From assembly GCF_039525035.1 (NCBI RefSeq), contig NZ_BAAAHE010000017.1, forward strand, positions 1 through 64,000: 64,000 nt of DNA, written 5' to 3'. The stretch comes from Sporichthya brevicatena (GTDB lineage: Bacteria; Actinomycetota; Actinomycetes; Sporichthyales; Sporichthyaceae). This document shows, one piece after another, positions 54,058 to 64,000 of the stretch. Below the pieces are notes generated by a model. That model ran no database searches, was not told where the DNA came from, and was given only the letters and a program-made list of their open reading frames with translations. Position 1 is the first letter of the stretch; each line of letters begins with the position of its first letter. A program made the position numbers and the translations under genes.

Positions 54058-57000
54058 CTAGTCGCGGAAGCGACGGCGGAGAGCCGCGCCACCGAGCATG
54101 AGCACCGCACCGAGGCCGGCCGCCGCGCCCATACCGTCCGCGCTGCCACCGGTCGCCGGAAGCTCTTCCTCGACCTCGACGCCACCGGCGCTCGGCGGGG
54201 TGACGTTGACCTGGACCTCGCCGACGTCGCCACCGTTGCCGATGCCGATGCCACCGCCGGAGCCACCGTCGTACGGGCTGCCCGGGATGCCGTCGCCGCC
54301 GTTGCCGACGCTGACCAGGCCGTCAGCCGGGCCACCACGGCCGCCGTCGTCGTCGCCGGGGCCGGTGCCGCCGTCGCCGCCGTTGACGATCGAGGTGATG
54401 CCGCCGGGGCCACCGTCGCCACCCTTGCCACCGGTGCCGTTACCGCCGGGGCCACCGTTGTAGAGGCCGACCAGGACGACGTCGCCGCCGTTCTCGCCGG
54501 ACTCGTCGCCCGCGCCACCGTCGCCACCGTTGCCGGCGCCGACGACCGCCACGGAACCACCGTCGCCACCGGAGTGACCGGCGCCGGCGGAGCCGTCGCC
54601 ACCCTCACCCGCGCGGACGATGTTGCTGTCGCCACCGTCGCCGTCGAGGCCGCCACCGTTACCGCCGTTGGCGATCTCGATGAGGGTCGGCAGCGAGTGC
54701 GGAGCAGGGCCGCCGGTGTTGCCGGAGTTGCCGCCGTTGCCGACGTCGATCGCGCCGGGGCTGCGGCCGGTGTCCGGACCGGTGTTGGCGCCCGCGCCGT
54801 CACCGGCGTTGGCGACCGAGATGAGCGGGATGTCGCCCTTGTCCGGGCCCGCACCGTCGGCGTCCGCCGCGTTGAAGGCCTCGATGATCTGACCCTCGTT
54901 GTACGTGCCCGAGTCGTCGTCGCTCGGCTCGTCGGAGCCGACGTTGCCGCCCGCGCCGCCGTTGCCGATGTGGACGCCCGGAGCGTCGTTCGCGCCGGCC
55001 GGGGTGCCGGCACCGGGGCCACCGTTCGCGACGTCGACCAGCGGCTTGTTGCCGTTGCCGATCTCGATGAGGTGGTTCTTGCCGTTGTCCGCGCCGTTGA
55101 ACAGGGAGATCAGCGCGCCGTCGCCGCCCGGCAGGACGCCGTCGTCGTCGCCGTCGCCGTCGCCACCACCGCTGGTGTCGTCGTCGCTGTTCGGGTTGTT
55201 GTCGTTCTCCTCGTGCTTGCCGTTGCCGCCGTTGGCCGCACCGACGACCGCGGCCGAACCGCCGTCACCGTTGCCCGAGGAGTTACCGCCGTTGCCGAGG
55301 GCGAGGAGGCCACCGTCGGCCGGCTTGCCCGCGGTCTTCGGGTTGTCCGAGTCGCCGGAGTGGTCGTCGTTCTCGCCGACGCCACCGGTCGCGGCCTCGA
55401 CGAGCGAGCCGTCGCCACCGGAGCCGGAGCCGTCGGACATCGCGTCGCCACCGTTGGCGATGTTGATCAGGCCCTTGCGCTCGGCGTCGCTGCCGTCACC
55501 GGCACCGTCACTCGACGCCGCGCCGTCGCCACCGTTGCCGGCGTTGAGGATGCCGCCCGTGCCGTCGCTGCCGTTGCCGCCACCGGCGTTGCCGCCGAGG
55601 CCCGCGTCGACGAGCGTGCCCGCACCGCCGTTGCCCGTGCCGCCACCGGAGGAGCGCCCGCCGTTGCCGGCGTTGAGCAGCGCGCCCGTGGCGCCCGAGA
55701 CGCCGTTGGCCGGGTTCGCGTTGCGCGCACCGTCGGAGTTCGGCTTCGCGCCGCCGCCGCCGTTGCCGACGCCCGCGACCGTGCCGTCGCCACCGTGGTT
55801 GTGGCCGCGGTCCGAGGACCCGGCCTTCGAGACCTCGGCGACGCCACCGTTGCCGGCGTTGCCGCTCTCGGAGCCCTTGTCGCCACCACCGGTGCCAGCC
55901 TCGACGCCGGTGCCGTTGCCACCGTTGCCGGAGGAGGAACCCTTGTCGTCGCCACCGTTGCCGACGCCGGCGATGGTGCCGTTGCCACCGTTGCCGGTCG
56001 CGGTGCCCTTGGCGTCGCCACCGTTGCCGATGTTGCCGACCGCGCCGTCGCCGCCGTTACCGCCCTGGGGGCCGTCGTCGCTCGAGGGCGGGTCCTCGAC
56101 CGGGGCCATCTGGCCGGTCGGACGCAGCTCGTCGCCCGGGGTCTTCGAGGAGGTGCGCAGGCTCGCGTCGCTCCACGTACGCCCACCCGGGTTGTTGAGC
56201 AGGTTGAGGATGCCGCCGTCGCCGCCGGAGCCGTCGCTCTTGGGCTCCTTCGGCTCCAGGTTCAGGATGTTGCTCAGGCCGCCGTCGCCGCCGGAGCCCT
56301 CAGCCTTGCCCGCACCCGGGCCGAGCTGAGCGATCGTCAGAAGGTTGCCCTCGCCGCCGACCGGGTCGTCCTCGGCCGGAGCGGAGGTCTGGACGCTGCC
56401 GAGGTCGAGCGCCTCGCCGAGCTCGTCCAGCAGGGTGTCGACGGTCTCGCCGAGCTCCGCACCGAGGTCCGCGCTGAGCACGTCGTCGAGGAGGAGGCCG
56501 ACACCGTCGACAACCTCGTCGAGCACGTCGCCGACCGCGTCGAGGAGCTCCTCGACGACGTCCTGGCTGCCGCCCGTGAGGACGGTGACGAGCGTGCCGT
56601 CGCCGCCGGAGTTCTTCGGGACCGACTGCTCGATGTCGAGGATCGAGATCAGGTTGCCGTCGCCGCCGGAGGTCGGGATCTTCGCGTCCGCCGGGGGCTT
56701 GCGGATCAGGCCGTTGAGGGCCGAGATGAGGCCACCGTCGCCACCGACGCCGGGGCCGATCTGGCCACCGTCACCACCGTTGCCGATGTTGAGCAGCGCG
56801 CCGTCACCGCCGGGGCCGACGTCGCCCTGGCTCGGGTCCGCGTTGCCCTTCTCGCCGTTGGCGATGGAGATGAGGCCGTCCTCGAGGAGGCCGGTGCCCA
56901 GCAGGCCGCCGTCGGTGTCGACCCGCGGCTCAGCCAGCGTGCGGGCGACGTCCGCGCCTGACGGACCGTCAGGGGCGTCCTTGTCGAGCAGGGTGATGAG

Positions 57001-57978
57001 CTTGCCGTCCTTGGGGTCGAACGTGACGACGTTCAGGACGGACACGACGCCGCCGTTGCCGCCGTTCGCGTCGTCGTGCGCACCGCCGTCGGCGCCCTCG
57101 CCGATCTCGAGGATGACGCCGTCGCCACCCTTGTTCGGGAGCAGGCCACCGTCGCCACCGTTGCCGATGGAGATCAGGGCGCCGTCGTCGCCGGCCGTCG
57201 CGAAGCGCGGGGCGACCGACTTGCCGTCGCCGCCGTTGCCGATGGCGAGGATGCTGCCCTCGCCGTCGTTGCCGTCCTCGCCGAGCTGCAGCGGGCTGTC
57301 GTTGGTGCCGTCACCGAGGACGATGAGGCCGAGCACGTCGACGCCGGCGGTCGCGACGCGGGGCGCCACGGCGTCGGGACCCTCGGGACCCTGGTCGTTG
57401 CCACCGACGGCGATGGGGTTGGCGTCGCCACCGGAGTTCTCGCCCTGGATGTGGCCGCCGTCGACGACGTCGATCAGGCCGCCGTCGCCACCGGAGTTGT
57501 CGCCGTTGGTGTGGGCCTCACCGAGGAGGCTGAGGATCGAGCCGTCGCCGCCCTCGGCGCCCTCACCCGGCTCCGCCAGGTCGAGGATGTGGCCGAGGCC
57601 GAGCAGCTCGTCCTCGTCGTCCTCGTCCAGCTCGCCGAGGAGCGGCGAGAGGTCGAGGTCCAGGCCGTCGATCAGGCTCTCCTTCTTCACCGGGGCGAAG
57701 GGAATGGAGGCCTTGTCCTGCTGCTCCTGCTCGGCCGGCGCCACCGGGGCGCCACCGTCGAAGGTGATGGCCATGCCGGAGCGCTGCGTCAAGTCCTTGG
57801 CGGGCGCCCCGGCGGGGGCGGTGGAGGCTTGCGCGGTCGTGGCCACGCCGGCCGCCTGCAGGACGACGAGACCGACGCCCGCAGCGCATGCCAACGTCAG
57901 CCGACGAACTGTCGGCGTCATGCCGGACGACGCCGAGCGATGCCGCCCGGTGGGTCCAACAGAAGAACGAACTCGCAT
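54058..57978 (-). CDS. Large NGGDG-repeat, LPxTG-anchored surface protein (PGRS-like)
   Basis: A 1306-residue secreted protein. A signal peptide (hydrophobic RLTLACAAGVGLVVLQAAGV, cleavage after AQA near residue 51) is followed by a short acidic region (about 110-140), then over 1100 residues of imperfect units of 12-25 residues in which a short hydrophobic stretch (for example LISIG, ILNAG) precedes NGGDGG or NGGNG. At least a dozen NGGD motifs are present. A sorting signal closes it: LPATGG at 1273-1278, a hydrophobic helix and RRRFRD. It resembles mycobacterial PE_PGRS repeats without a PE domain. Start ATG 57978 has GAGG upstream; ATG 57921 is the alternative. Function unknown. Confidence 0.85.
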   Translation of the reverse strand: MRVRSSVGPTGRHRSASSGMTPTVRRLTLACAAGVGLVVLQAAGVATTAQASTAPAGAPAKDLTQRSGMAITFDGGAPVAPAEQEQQDKASIPFAPVKKESLIDGLDLDLSPLLGELDEDDEDELLGLGHILDLAEPGEGAEGGDGSILSLLGEAHTNGDNSGGDGGLIDVVDGGHIQGENSGGDANPIAVGGNDQGPEGPDAVAPRVATAGVDVLGLIVLGDGTNDSPLQLGEDGNDGEGSILAIGNGGDGKSVAPRFATAGDDGALISIGNGGDGGLLPNKGGDGVILEIGEGADGGAHDDANGGNGGVVSVLNVVTFDPKDGKLITLLDKDAPDGPSGADVARTLAEPRVDTDGGLLGTGLLEDGLISIANGEKGNADPSQGDVGPGGDGALLNIGNGGDGGQIGPGVGGDGGLISALNGLIRKPPADAKIPTSGGDGNLISILDIEQSVPKNSGGDGTLVTVLTGGSQDVVEELLDAVGDVLDEVVDGVGLLLDDVLSADLGAELGETVDTLLDELGEALDLGSVQTSAPAEDDPVGGEGNLLTIAQLGPGAGKAEGSGGDGGLSNILNLEPKEPKSDGSGGDGGILNLLNNPGGRTWSDASLRTSSKTPGDELRPTGQMAPVEDPPSSDDGPQGGNGGDGAVGNIGNGGDAKGTATGNGGNGTIAGVGNGGDDKGSSSGNGGNGTGVEAGTGGGDKGSESGNAGNGGVAEVSKAGSSDRGHNHGGDGTVAGVGNGGGGAKPNSDGARNANPANGVSGATGALLNAGNGGRSSGGGTGNGGAGTLVDAGLGGNAGGGNGSDGTGGILNAGNGGDGAASSDGAGDGSDAERKGLINIANGGDAMSDGSGSGGDGSLVEAATGGVGENDDHSGDSDNPKTAGKPADGGLLALGNGGNSSGNGDGGSAAVVGAANGGNGKHEENDNNPNSDDDTSGGGDGDGDDDGVLPGGDGALISLFNGADNGKNHLIEIGNGNKPLVDVANGGPGAGTPAGANDAPGVHIGNGGAGGNVGSDEPSDDDSGTYNEGQIIEAFNAADADGAGPDKGDIPLISVANAGDGAGANTGPDTGRSPGAIDVGNGGNSGNTGGPAPHSLPTLIEIANGGNGGGLDGDGGDSNIVRAGEGGDGSAGAGHSGGDGGSVAVVGAGNGGDGGAGDESGENGGDVVLVGLYNGGPGGNGTGGKGGDGGPGGITSIVNGGDGGTGPGDDDGGRGGPADGLVSVGNGGDGIPGSPYDGGSGGGIGIGNGGDVGEVQVNVTPPSAGGVEVEEELPATGGSADGMGAAAGLGAVLMLGGAALRRRFRD

Positions 57979-58350
57979 CTCAACCTCATCAAAGTCGCGG
58001 CGTCGCCGAAGACGGCCGACGTCCTGAAGCCCCGTGTCGTGCCGCCTGTTTCTACCAGTTCGTCACGGGGCACGCCCGTGCCGAAACGGCCAAAACTGGC
58101 TCCTGAGAAAACCCTGTGACACAACGTGACATTGCACGATCACGGGAGCGATGCGGAACACTGCGCTCACCTGCGCCGATTCCGGAAATCCACTCCGTTA
58201 CGTGATGTGAGACGTGTTCATCGTCACGCCGCGTTGTGGCCAATTAATTTCGCTCCGTGATCAATTCGGCCTAATCCCCGGCGTGTGAGCGCGCGTGTCC
58301 CAGGCCTCGACAGCGTGGTGTAACCCATTCGGAGCAACGTCCTCACGCGA
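57979..58350. other. 372-base region upstream of the surface protein
   Basis: No gene is seen. It should hold the promoter and leader of the surface-protein gene, both on the minus strand. A hairpin CACGGG-GCACG-CCCGTG (58064-58080) lies in the leader. Direct repeats GTGACACAACGTGACA (58116-58131, period 10) look like a site for an OmpR-type response regulator. AATTAATTT (58242-58250) is the only AT-rich patch and may mark the promoter. Confidence 0.45.
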
Positions 58351-59409
58351 TCACCGAGGGCGGGTGGCGACGGCCAGGAAGCGGTCGTCGATCTCGGGGG
58401 TGGCGACGGTGATCCGGACGCCCTCCGGTTCGAAGGGACGCACCATCACGCCGGCGGCCTCGCAGGTCGCTGCGAACTCGCTACTGCCCACGCCAATCGG
58501 GAGCCAAACGAAATTTCCTTGCGTTTCGGGCATTTCCCACCCGGCGTCCCGCAGCGCCTGCACGACCCGCGTCCGCTCGGCGACCAGGTCGGCCACGCGC
58601 GCCCGCAGCTGGTCCTCCGCCTGCAGGGACGCGACCGCCGCCGCCTGGGCCGGCACGGACACCCCGAACGGGACCGCGCACGCCCGCGCCGCCGCCGCGA
58701 CCTGCGGCGGGGCGATGACGTAGCCGACCCGGAGGCCCGCGAGGCCGTACGCCTTCGAGAAGGTGCGCAGCACGGCGACGTTGGGCCGCTCGCGGTAGAC
58801 GTCGACCCCGTCCGGCACCTCGGGGTCGGTGACGAACTCCCGGTAGGCCTCGTCGAGCACGACCAGCACGTCGGTGGGGACCGCGTCGAGGAACTCGGTC
58901 AGCTCGTCCCGCCGGATCGCCGGTCCGGTGGGGTTGTTGGGGCTGCACAGAAAGATCAGCCGGGTCCGGTCGGTGACCGCGGCGGCCATCGCCGGTAGGT
59001 CGTGCCGCGCGTCCGGGGTGAGCGGGACGCGCACCGAGGTGCCGCCGGCGATCTGGACGAGGATCGGGTACGCCTCGAACGACCGCCAGGCGTAGACGAC
59101 CTCGTCACCCGGCCCGGTCGTGGCCTGGAGGAGCTGCTGCGCGACGCCGACCGAGCCGGTGCCGGTCGCGATGTCGTCCACCGGCACGCCGAACCGCTCG
59201 GACAGTGCGTTCACCAGCGCCGTCGCGGCGAGGTCCGGGTACCGGTTGATCTCGGTCGCGGCGCCGGCGAGCACCTCCAGCACCGCCGGGAGCGGCGGGT
59301 AGGGGTTCTCGTTCGAGGACAGCTTGAACGCCGCCCCGCCCGGCGGTACGCGGCCAGGCTTGTAACCAGGGATGTCATTGATCGCCTGCCGAATCCGGGG
59401 GCCCGCCAT
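58351..59409 (-). CDS. Histidinol-phosphate/aromatic aminotransferase (HisC/Pat family)
   Basis: A 352-residue PLP enzyme of fold type [12 protein letters not shown] is the substrate-side motif, CSPNNPTGP and DEAYREF the PLP-binding parts, and the Schiff-base lysine is Lys219 in [16 protein letters not shown]. It is not in a histidine operon; actinobacterial copies outside one are often aromatic aminotransferases (Pat) that finish phenylalanine or tyrosine synthesis. ATG 59409. Confidence 0.92.
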   Translation of the reverse strand: MAGPRIRQAINDIPGYKPGRVPPGGAAFKLSSNENPYPPLPAVLEVLAGAATEINRYPDLAATALVNALSERFGVPVDDIATGTGSVGVAQQLLQATTGPGDEVVYAWRSFEAYPILVQIAGGTSVRVPLTPDARHDLPAMAAAVTDRTRLIFLCSPNNPTGPAIRRDELTEFLDAVPTDVLVVLDEAYREFVTDPEVPDGVDVYRERPNVAVLRTFSKAYGLAGLRVGYVIAPPQVAAAARACAVPFGVSVPAQAAAVASLQAEDQLRARVADLVAERTRVVQALRDAGWEMPETQGNFVWLPIGVGSSEFAATCEAAGVMVRPFEPEGVRITVATPEIDDRFLAVATRPR

Positions 59410-59419
59410 GGGCGGCAAG

Positions 59420-59947
59420 TTACCGGCTGGCGACCGGCAGATGCTCCAGACACAAGGTGCGCTTGGGGACCGAGTAGGTGAGCGCTGCGACCGGCCCGGC
59501 GTCGCTGTCCCGGCAGGCCTTCGCGGTGGCACGGCCGTCGACGACCTGCACGACCCGGAAGGTGGGCGTCAGAACCTCCGGGGCGCACGGCACGCGCCGC
59601 GGGCTCTCGGGGTCGTCCTGGACGCAGTCGCCGACCGACACGTTGTAGCCGAGGCAGAGGCCGTCGGAACCCCGCCCGGCGGCCTCGGCGAAGAAGTAGT
59701 CCCCGGTGGGGCAGCCCGGCGCGGACCTCGCGGTCGCGAGGACCTCGTACACCGCCGCCGGGTCGGCGCACTCCGCCGACTGTTTGTCCCCGTCGACGCA
59801 CGACCCGACCGTCGGCGCGGCGGACGCCTCGTTCGGGGCCGCCGTCGGGGCCGCGTTGGACGCCACGTTCGGCCCCAGGCCGACCGCGACGACCGCCAGG
59901 GCACCGGCGCCGACCCCGGCGAGCAGTCGTCCCGCTGAAACACGCAT
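59420..59947 (-). CDS. Secreted protein of unknown function
   Basis: A 175-residue exported protein: signal peptide ([18 protein letters not shown]), Ala/Pro-rich linker, then a Cys-rich domain with at least seven cysteines (SCVDGD, AECAD, GCPTG, LCLGY, DCVQDD, PCAPE, ACRDS), enough for several disulfides. The motif [16 protein letters not shown] is reminiscent of actinobacterial LppU/DUF-type secreted domains, but I cannot name the family. ATG 59947 follows AGGGGA. It ends 10 bases before the aminotransferase start. Confidence 0.75.
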   Translation of the reverse strand: MRVSAGRLLAGVGAGALAVVAVGLGPNVASNAAPTAAPNEASAAPTVGSCVDGDKQSAECADPAAVYEVLATARSAPGCPTGDYFFAEAAGRGSDGLCLGYNVSVGDCVQDDPESPRRVPCAPEVLTPTFRVVQVVDGRATAKACRDSDAGPVAALTYSVPKRTLCLEHLPVASR

Positions 59948-60072
59948 GGCAGTCCCCTGCCCGGGCGCGCGCGTGGCCAAAACGCGGCCTGCGGGGTGTG
60001 CGGGGCCTCACGTGACACGATCGAGGAGTTCTCGCAGTGATTCGCGCACCAGCTCGCCCGTGAGGAGCCGAG

Positions 60073-60465
60073 ATGAAGGACCTGGCGATCCGGCTCGGCA
60101 TCAATGCCGCCGCCCTCTGGGTGGCGGCGGCCGTCGTGAGCGGCATCACCCTCAACACCACGGGGCCCGAGGACGACGGCTGGGGCGACAAGCTCCTGAT
60201 CCTGCTGCTCGTCGCGGCCATCTTCGGCGTGGTGAACGCGGTGGTGAAGCCGATCGCCACGCTCGTCGGGCTGCCGTTCATCATCGTCACGCTCGGGTTG
60301 TTCATCTTCGTCATCAACGCGTTGATGTTGTTGCTGACCAGCGCGATCTCCGACGCGCTCGACGTCCCGTTCCATGTCGACGGCTTCGGCGCCGCCCTGC
60401 TCGGGGCCCTCGTCGTGACGCTCGTGAGCTGGCCGCTGAGCATGGTCAGCAAGGTCGTCGACTGA
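60073..60465 (+). CDS. Phage holin family 4-like (PF04020-type) membrane protein
   Basis: A 130-residue protein with four membrane helices. GVVNAVVKPIATLVGLPFIIVTLGLFIFVINALMLLL is the core of the YvlD/mycobacteriophage holin-like family, common in chromosomes and not evidence of a prophage; no phage genes are near. GAGGAG precedes ATG 60073. Role in the envelope is unknown. Confidence 0.9.
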   Translation: MKDLAIRLGINAAALWVAAAVVSGITLNTTGPEDDGWGDKLLILLLVAAIFGVVNAVVKPIATLVGLPFIIVTLGLFIFVINALMLLLTSAISDALDVPFHVDGFGAALLGALVVTLVSWPLSMVSKVVD

Positions 60466-60583
60466 CCTCTCCGGGCCGACATTCCCCGGGTGTGAGGTGC
60501 CCCGCCGATTGACCGGCCGCGGGGCGGGCAGTCCTGCTCCGTGCCGGGCACTCCCCCGGCGCAGGAGAGAAGGGAGCCCAACC

Positions 60584-60769
60584 ATGGGTGCCACCGACAA
60601 GCTGGGCAACGCCATCGACGACGCCGCCGGTAAGGCGAAGGAAGCTGCGGGCCGCATGGGCGGCGACCGCGACATGCAGGCCGAGGGCCAGGGCGACCAG
60701 GCCAAGGCTCAGGTCAAGAAGGCCGGCGAGAACGTGAAGGACGCGGCGAAGAAGCTCATGGGCGACTGA
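60584..60769 (+). CDS. CsbD-family stress protein
   Basis: A 61-residue, highly charged helical protein (MGATDKLGNAIDDAAGKAKE, DMQAEGQGDQAKAQVKKAGE) of the CsbD type, a general-stress protein of unknown mechanism usually under sigma-B-like control. ATG 60584 follows AAGGGAG. A perfect long hairpin terminates it. Confidence 0.93.
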   Translation: MGATDKLGNAIDDAAGKAKEAAGRMGGDRDMQAEGQGDQAKAQVKKAGENVKDAAKKLMGD

Positions 60770-60793
60770 CGCCGCCTGTCCTGCAACGCGTGC

Positions 60794-60843
60794 AAAAAAG
60801 GGTGACACCCCTTACTCCGCAGTAAGGGGTGTCACCCTTTTTT
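60794..60843. terminator. Long perfect hairpin terminator, repeat family copy
   Basis: A 23-bp perfect stem (60794-60816 with 60821-60843, loop CCGC) with six A on one side and seven T on the other, between the convergent CsbD and thiC genes. The central 44 bases equal those at 24714-24757. Confidence 0.9.
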
Positions 60844-60869
60844 TCACGTCCGGGGACGGGCGCGGTGGG

Positions 60870-62765
<1,896 letters not shown>

Positions 62766-62811
62766 ATATGGACTTGTGAAGTCCCTCAACCTACCGGGGC
62801 AGGATGAACCC

Positions 62812-63294
62812 GTGGCTTATCGCATCTGCATGGTCTGTCTCGGCAACATCTGCCGCTCCCCGATGGCGGCGGCGGTGCTGCGGCACAAGCTCGCCGAGGC
62901 CGGTCTCGACGACCGCGTCTTCGTCGAGAGCGCGGGCACCGGCGACTGGCACGTCGGGCAGGGCGCGCACCCGCCGGCGCGGGCGATGCTCGTCGCCAAC
63001 GGCTATGACGACACCCACACCGCGCGGCAGTTCGTCCCGCGCTTCTACGACGACTACGACCTGGTGATCGCGCTCGACGCGAACAACCGGCGCGATCTCC
63101 GCCGGCTCGCGCCCGATCCCGAGATCGGCGACCGCGTCCGCATGCTGCGCTCCTACGACCCGGAGGCCGGCGAGGACGACCTCGACGTCCCCGACCCCTA
63201 CGGCGGCACGACCGCGGACTACCAGCTCGTCCTCGACCAGGTCGAGCGCGCGTGCGACGGCCTGATCGCCGAACTGAAGACCCAGCTGCACTGA
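62812..63294 (+). CDS. Low molecular weight protein-tyrosine phosphatase
   Basis: A 160-residue cytoplasmic phosphatase. The P-loop is CLGNICRSP (Cys9, Arg15) at the N-terminus and the general acid lies in DVPDPYGG. ESAGTGDWHVG and ARQF are family segments. GTG 62812 is the first in-frame start giving a normal N-terminus (VAYRICMVCLGN). Divergent from thiC; a kinase-like gene follows. Confidence 0.92.
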   Translation: MAYRICMVCLGNICRSPMAAAVLRHKLAEAGLDDRVFVESAGTGDWHVGQGAHPPARAMLVANGYDDTHTARQFVPRFYDDYDLVIALDANNRRDLRRLAPDPEIGDRVRMLRSYDPEAGEDDLDVPDPYGGTTADYQLVLDQVERACDGLIAELKTQLH

Positions 63295-63348
63295 AGATGA
63301 CATCTCCAACGGCGGAGGGCTGATTCGGTGGAGATGACATCTCCAACG
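63294..63348. repeat. Two copies of a GATGACATC palindrome
   Basis: The 17-base unit AGATGACATCTCCAACG occurs at 63295-63311 and 63332-63348, between and overlapping the ends of the two genes. The second copy sits in a perfect palindrome GGAGATG-A-CATCTCC (63330-63344). It has the same build (a TGACA centre) as the AAGGGTGACACCCTT family. Confidence 0.6.
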
Positions 63349-64000
63349 ACGGCGCTCGGGGTCGACGTCGCTGCGGCGGTGCCGGTCGGCGGAGGCGACA
63401 TGTGCCGCGCGACCCGGCTGACCCTGCCGACGGCCGGGTCGTGTTCGCGAAGACGCGACCGGGCGCACCCGCCGACTTCTTCCGCACCGAGGCCGACGGG
63501 CTGCGGCGGCTCGGGGCCGCGGGCGGGGCGCCGGTGCCGGCGGTCCTCGACGTCACCGACGACGCGCTCGTGCTCGAGTGGATCGAGCCGGGACGGCCCA
63601 CGCCGGCGGCGGCCGAGGAGTTCGGCCGTGCGCTCGCCGCGACCCACGCGGCCGGGGCCGAACACTTCGGCGGGACCGGCGACGGCTACCTGGGATCGCT
63701 CCGGTTGCCGAACCGTCCGGCGGCGACCTGGCCCGAGCTCTACGCCGAACAACGTGTCGGCGCCGCGCTGAAGCACGCGGTCGACCGGGGTCGGATCGAC
63801 GCCGCGGACGCCGCGCTGGTCGAGCAGGTGCTCGCGGTGCTGCCCGCCGTGGCGGGACCGGCCGAGCCGCCGGCCCTGCTGCACGGCGACCTGTGGGCGG
63901 GCAACGTGCACTGGTCCGCGGCCGGGCCCGCGTACCTGATCGACCCCGCCGTGCACGGCGGCCACCGCGAGACCGACCTCGCGATGCTCGCCCTGTTCGG
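63334..64000 (+). CDS. Fructosamine kinase family protein, apparent frameshift near 63427; 3' end outside window
   Basis: An APH-fold kinase of the fructosamine-3-kinase family, which phosphorylates glycated amines. From 63402 one open frame gives GRVVFAKTRPGAPADFF (ATP-site Lys), AEQRVGAALKHAV, the catalytic HGDLWAGNVHW and IDPAVHGGHRETDLAM. The expected N-terminus (ALGVDVAAAVPVGGGDMCRA then TRLTLP) is in a different frame, from 63334, and meets the main frame at 63427-63429 with one base missing (CTGCCGAC for CTGCCGGAC or similar). So the gene is frameshifted, or the sequence has an error; a GTG start at 63402 would give a shortened protein. The window ends inside it. Confidence 0.7.

Noticed and set aside
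54899-56329. Proline-rich and Ala/Thr-rich long frames (also 54036-55022, minus) within the repeat gene
   Set aside because: Other-frame products of the same short DNA repeat; no RBS, no domain.
54049-56961. 970-codon open frame on the plus strand opposite the glycine-rich gene
   Set aside because: Composition (Val/Ala/Asp/Thr repeats) mirrors the GGN/GGD codons of the minus-strand gene. The minus reading has a signal peptide and LPATGG anchor, the plus reading has neither.
54058-57978. A tandem-repeat or CRISPR-like array
   Set aside because: The repetitive DNA is protein-coding and in frame throughout; units vary in length, and there are no constant repeats with unique spacers.
60073-60465. 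Prophage, suggested by the holin-like gene
   Set aside because: This family is common in bacterial chromosomes and no other phage gene is near.

Overview
The window is very GC-rich, dense with GTG starts and ATGA/GTGA gene overlaps, and carries actinobacterial hallmarks (IdeR-type iron boxes, an actinobacterial SOS box, ykkC-III and TPP riboswitches, an LPxTG wall protein, class III PHA synthase). It looks like chromosomal DNA of a non-mycobacterial, probably soil-living actinobacterium; I cannot fix the genus from sequence alone.

Layout. (1) 1-143 is the worn 3' end of an IS5-family transposase. (2) 140-6330 (minus) is a branched-chain-amino-acid-type ABC importer: a secreted protein of unknown function, a fused LivH-LivM permease, a lipoprotein receptor and the two ATPases. 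(3) 6566-24691 is a catabolic island. On the minus strand a P450, then an alcohol dehydrogenase - acyl-CoA ligase - TetR - crotonase - hydrolase - acyl-CoA dehydrogenase - thiolase - SDR - crotonase - acyl-CoA dehydrogenase series; on the plus strand a luciferase-like oxidoreductase and a Baeyer-Villiger monooxygenase - hydrolase - PhaZ - small PhaE-like protein - PhaC operon. Five promoters in this block carry versions of one 19-bp palindrome (best forms TTGAGACGTGCCGAGTCAA and TTGAGCCCGGGCGTCTCAG), so the TetR protein at 15977-16645 probably controls the whole island. The gene set fits oxidation of a ketone to an ester, hydrolysis, CoA activation and beta-oxidation, with products going into polyester storage; the substrate is not known.

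(4) 24813-31742: two divergent SDRs around a palindromic operator, a guanidinium-type SMR exporter under a guanidine-III riboswitch, a hydrolase, a 5'-shortened FetB-like permease, and three paralogous siderophore-binding lipoproteins with two iron boxes but no transporter. (5) 31791-38943: thiolase, Mug-type uracil glycosylase, macro-domain hydrolase, methyltransferase, SOS-controlled DinB, DUF899 protein, ECF sigma factor with a SnoaL-like tail, DUF5701-like protein. (6) 39081-44976: HxlR regulator, hypothetical and membrane proteins, a NarL-type two-component system, an ABM-fold monooxygenase, a hydrolase. (7) 45111-53894: large acyl-CoA dehydrogenase, ArsB-like permease, TetR, nitrilase-family amidase, and the E1 alpha - E1 beta - E2 genes of a 2-oxoacid dehydrogenase. 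(8) 54058-57978 is a 1306-residue NGGDG-rich, LPxTG-anchored surface protein. (9) 58351-64000: HisC/Pat aminotransferase, secreted protein, holin-like membrane protein, CsbD, ThiC with TPP riboswitch, low-molecular-weight phosphatase, and a fructosamine kinase gene that appears frameshifted and runs off the window.

A family of short palindromes built on AAGGGTGWCACCCTT sits at four gene ends and appears to serve as terminators; two copies are identical 44-base hairpins 36 kb apart. No tRNA, rRNA or CRISPR array was seen.
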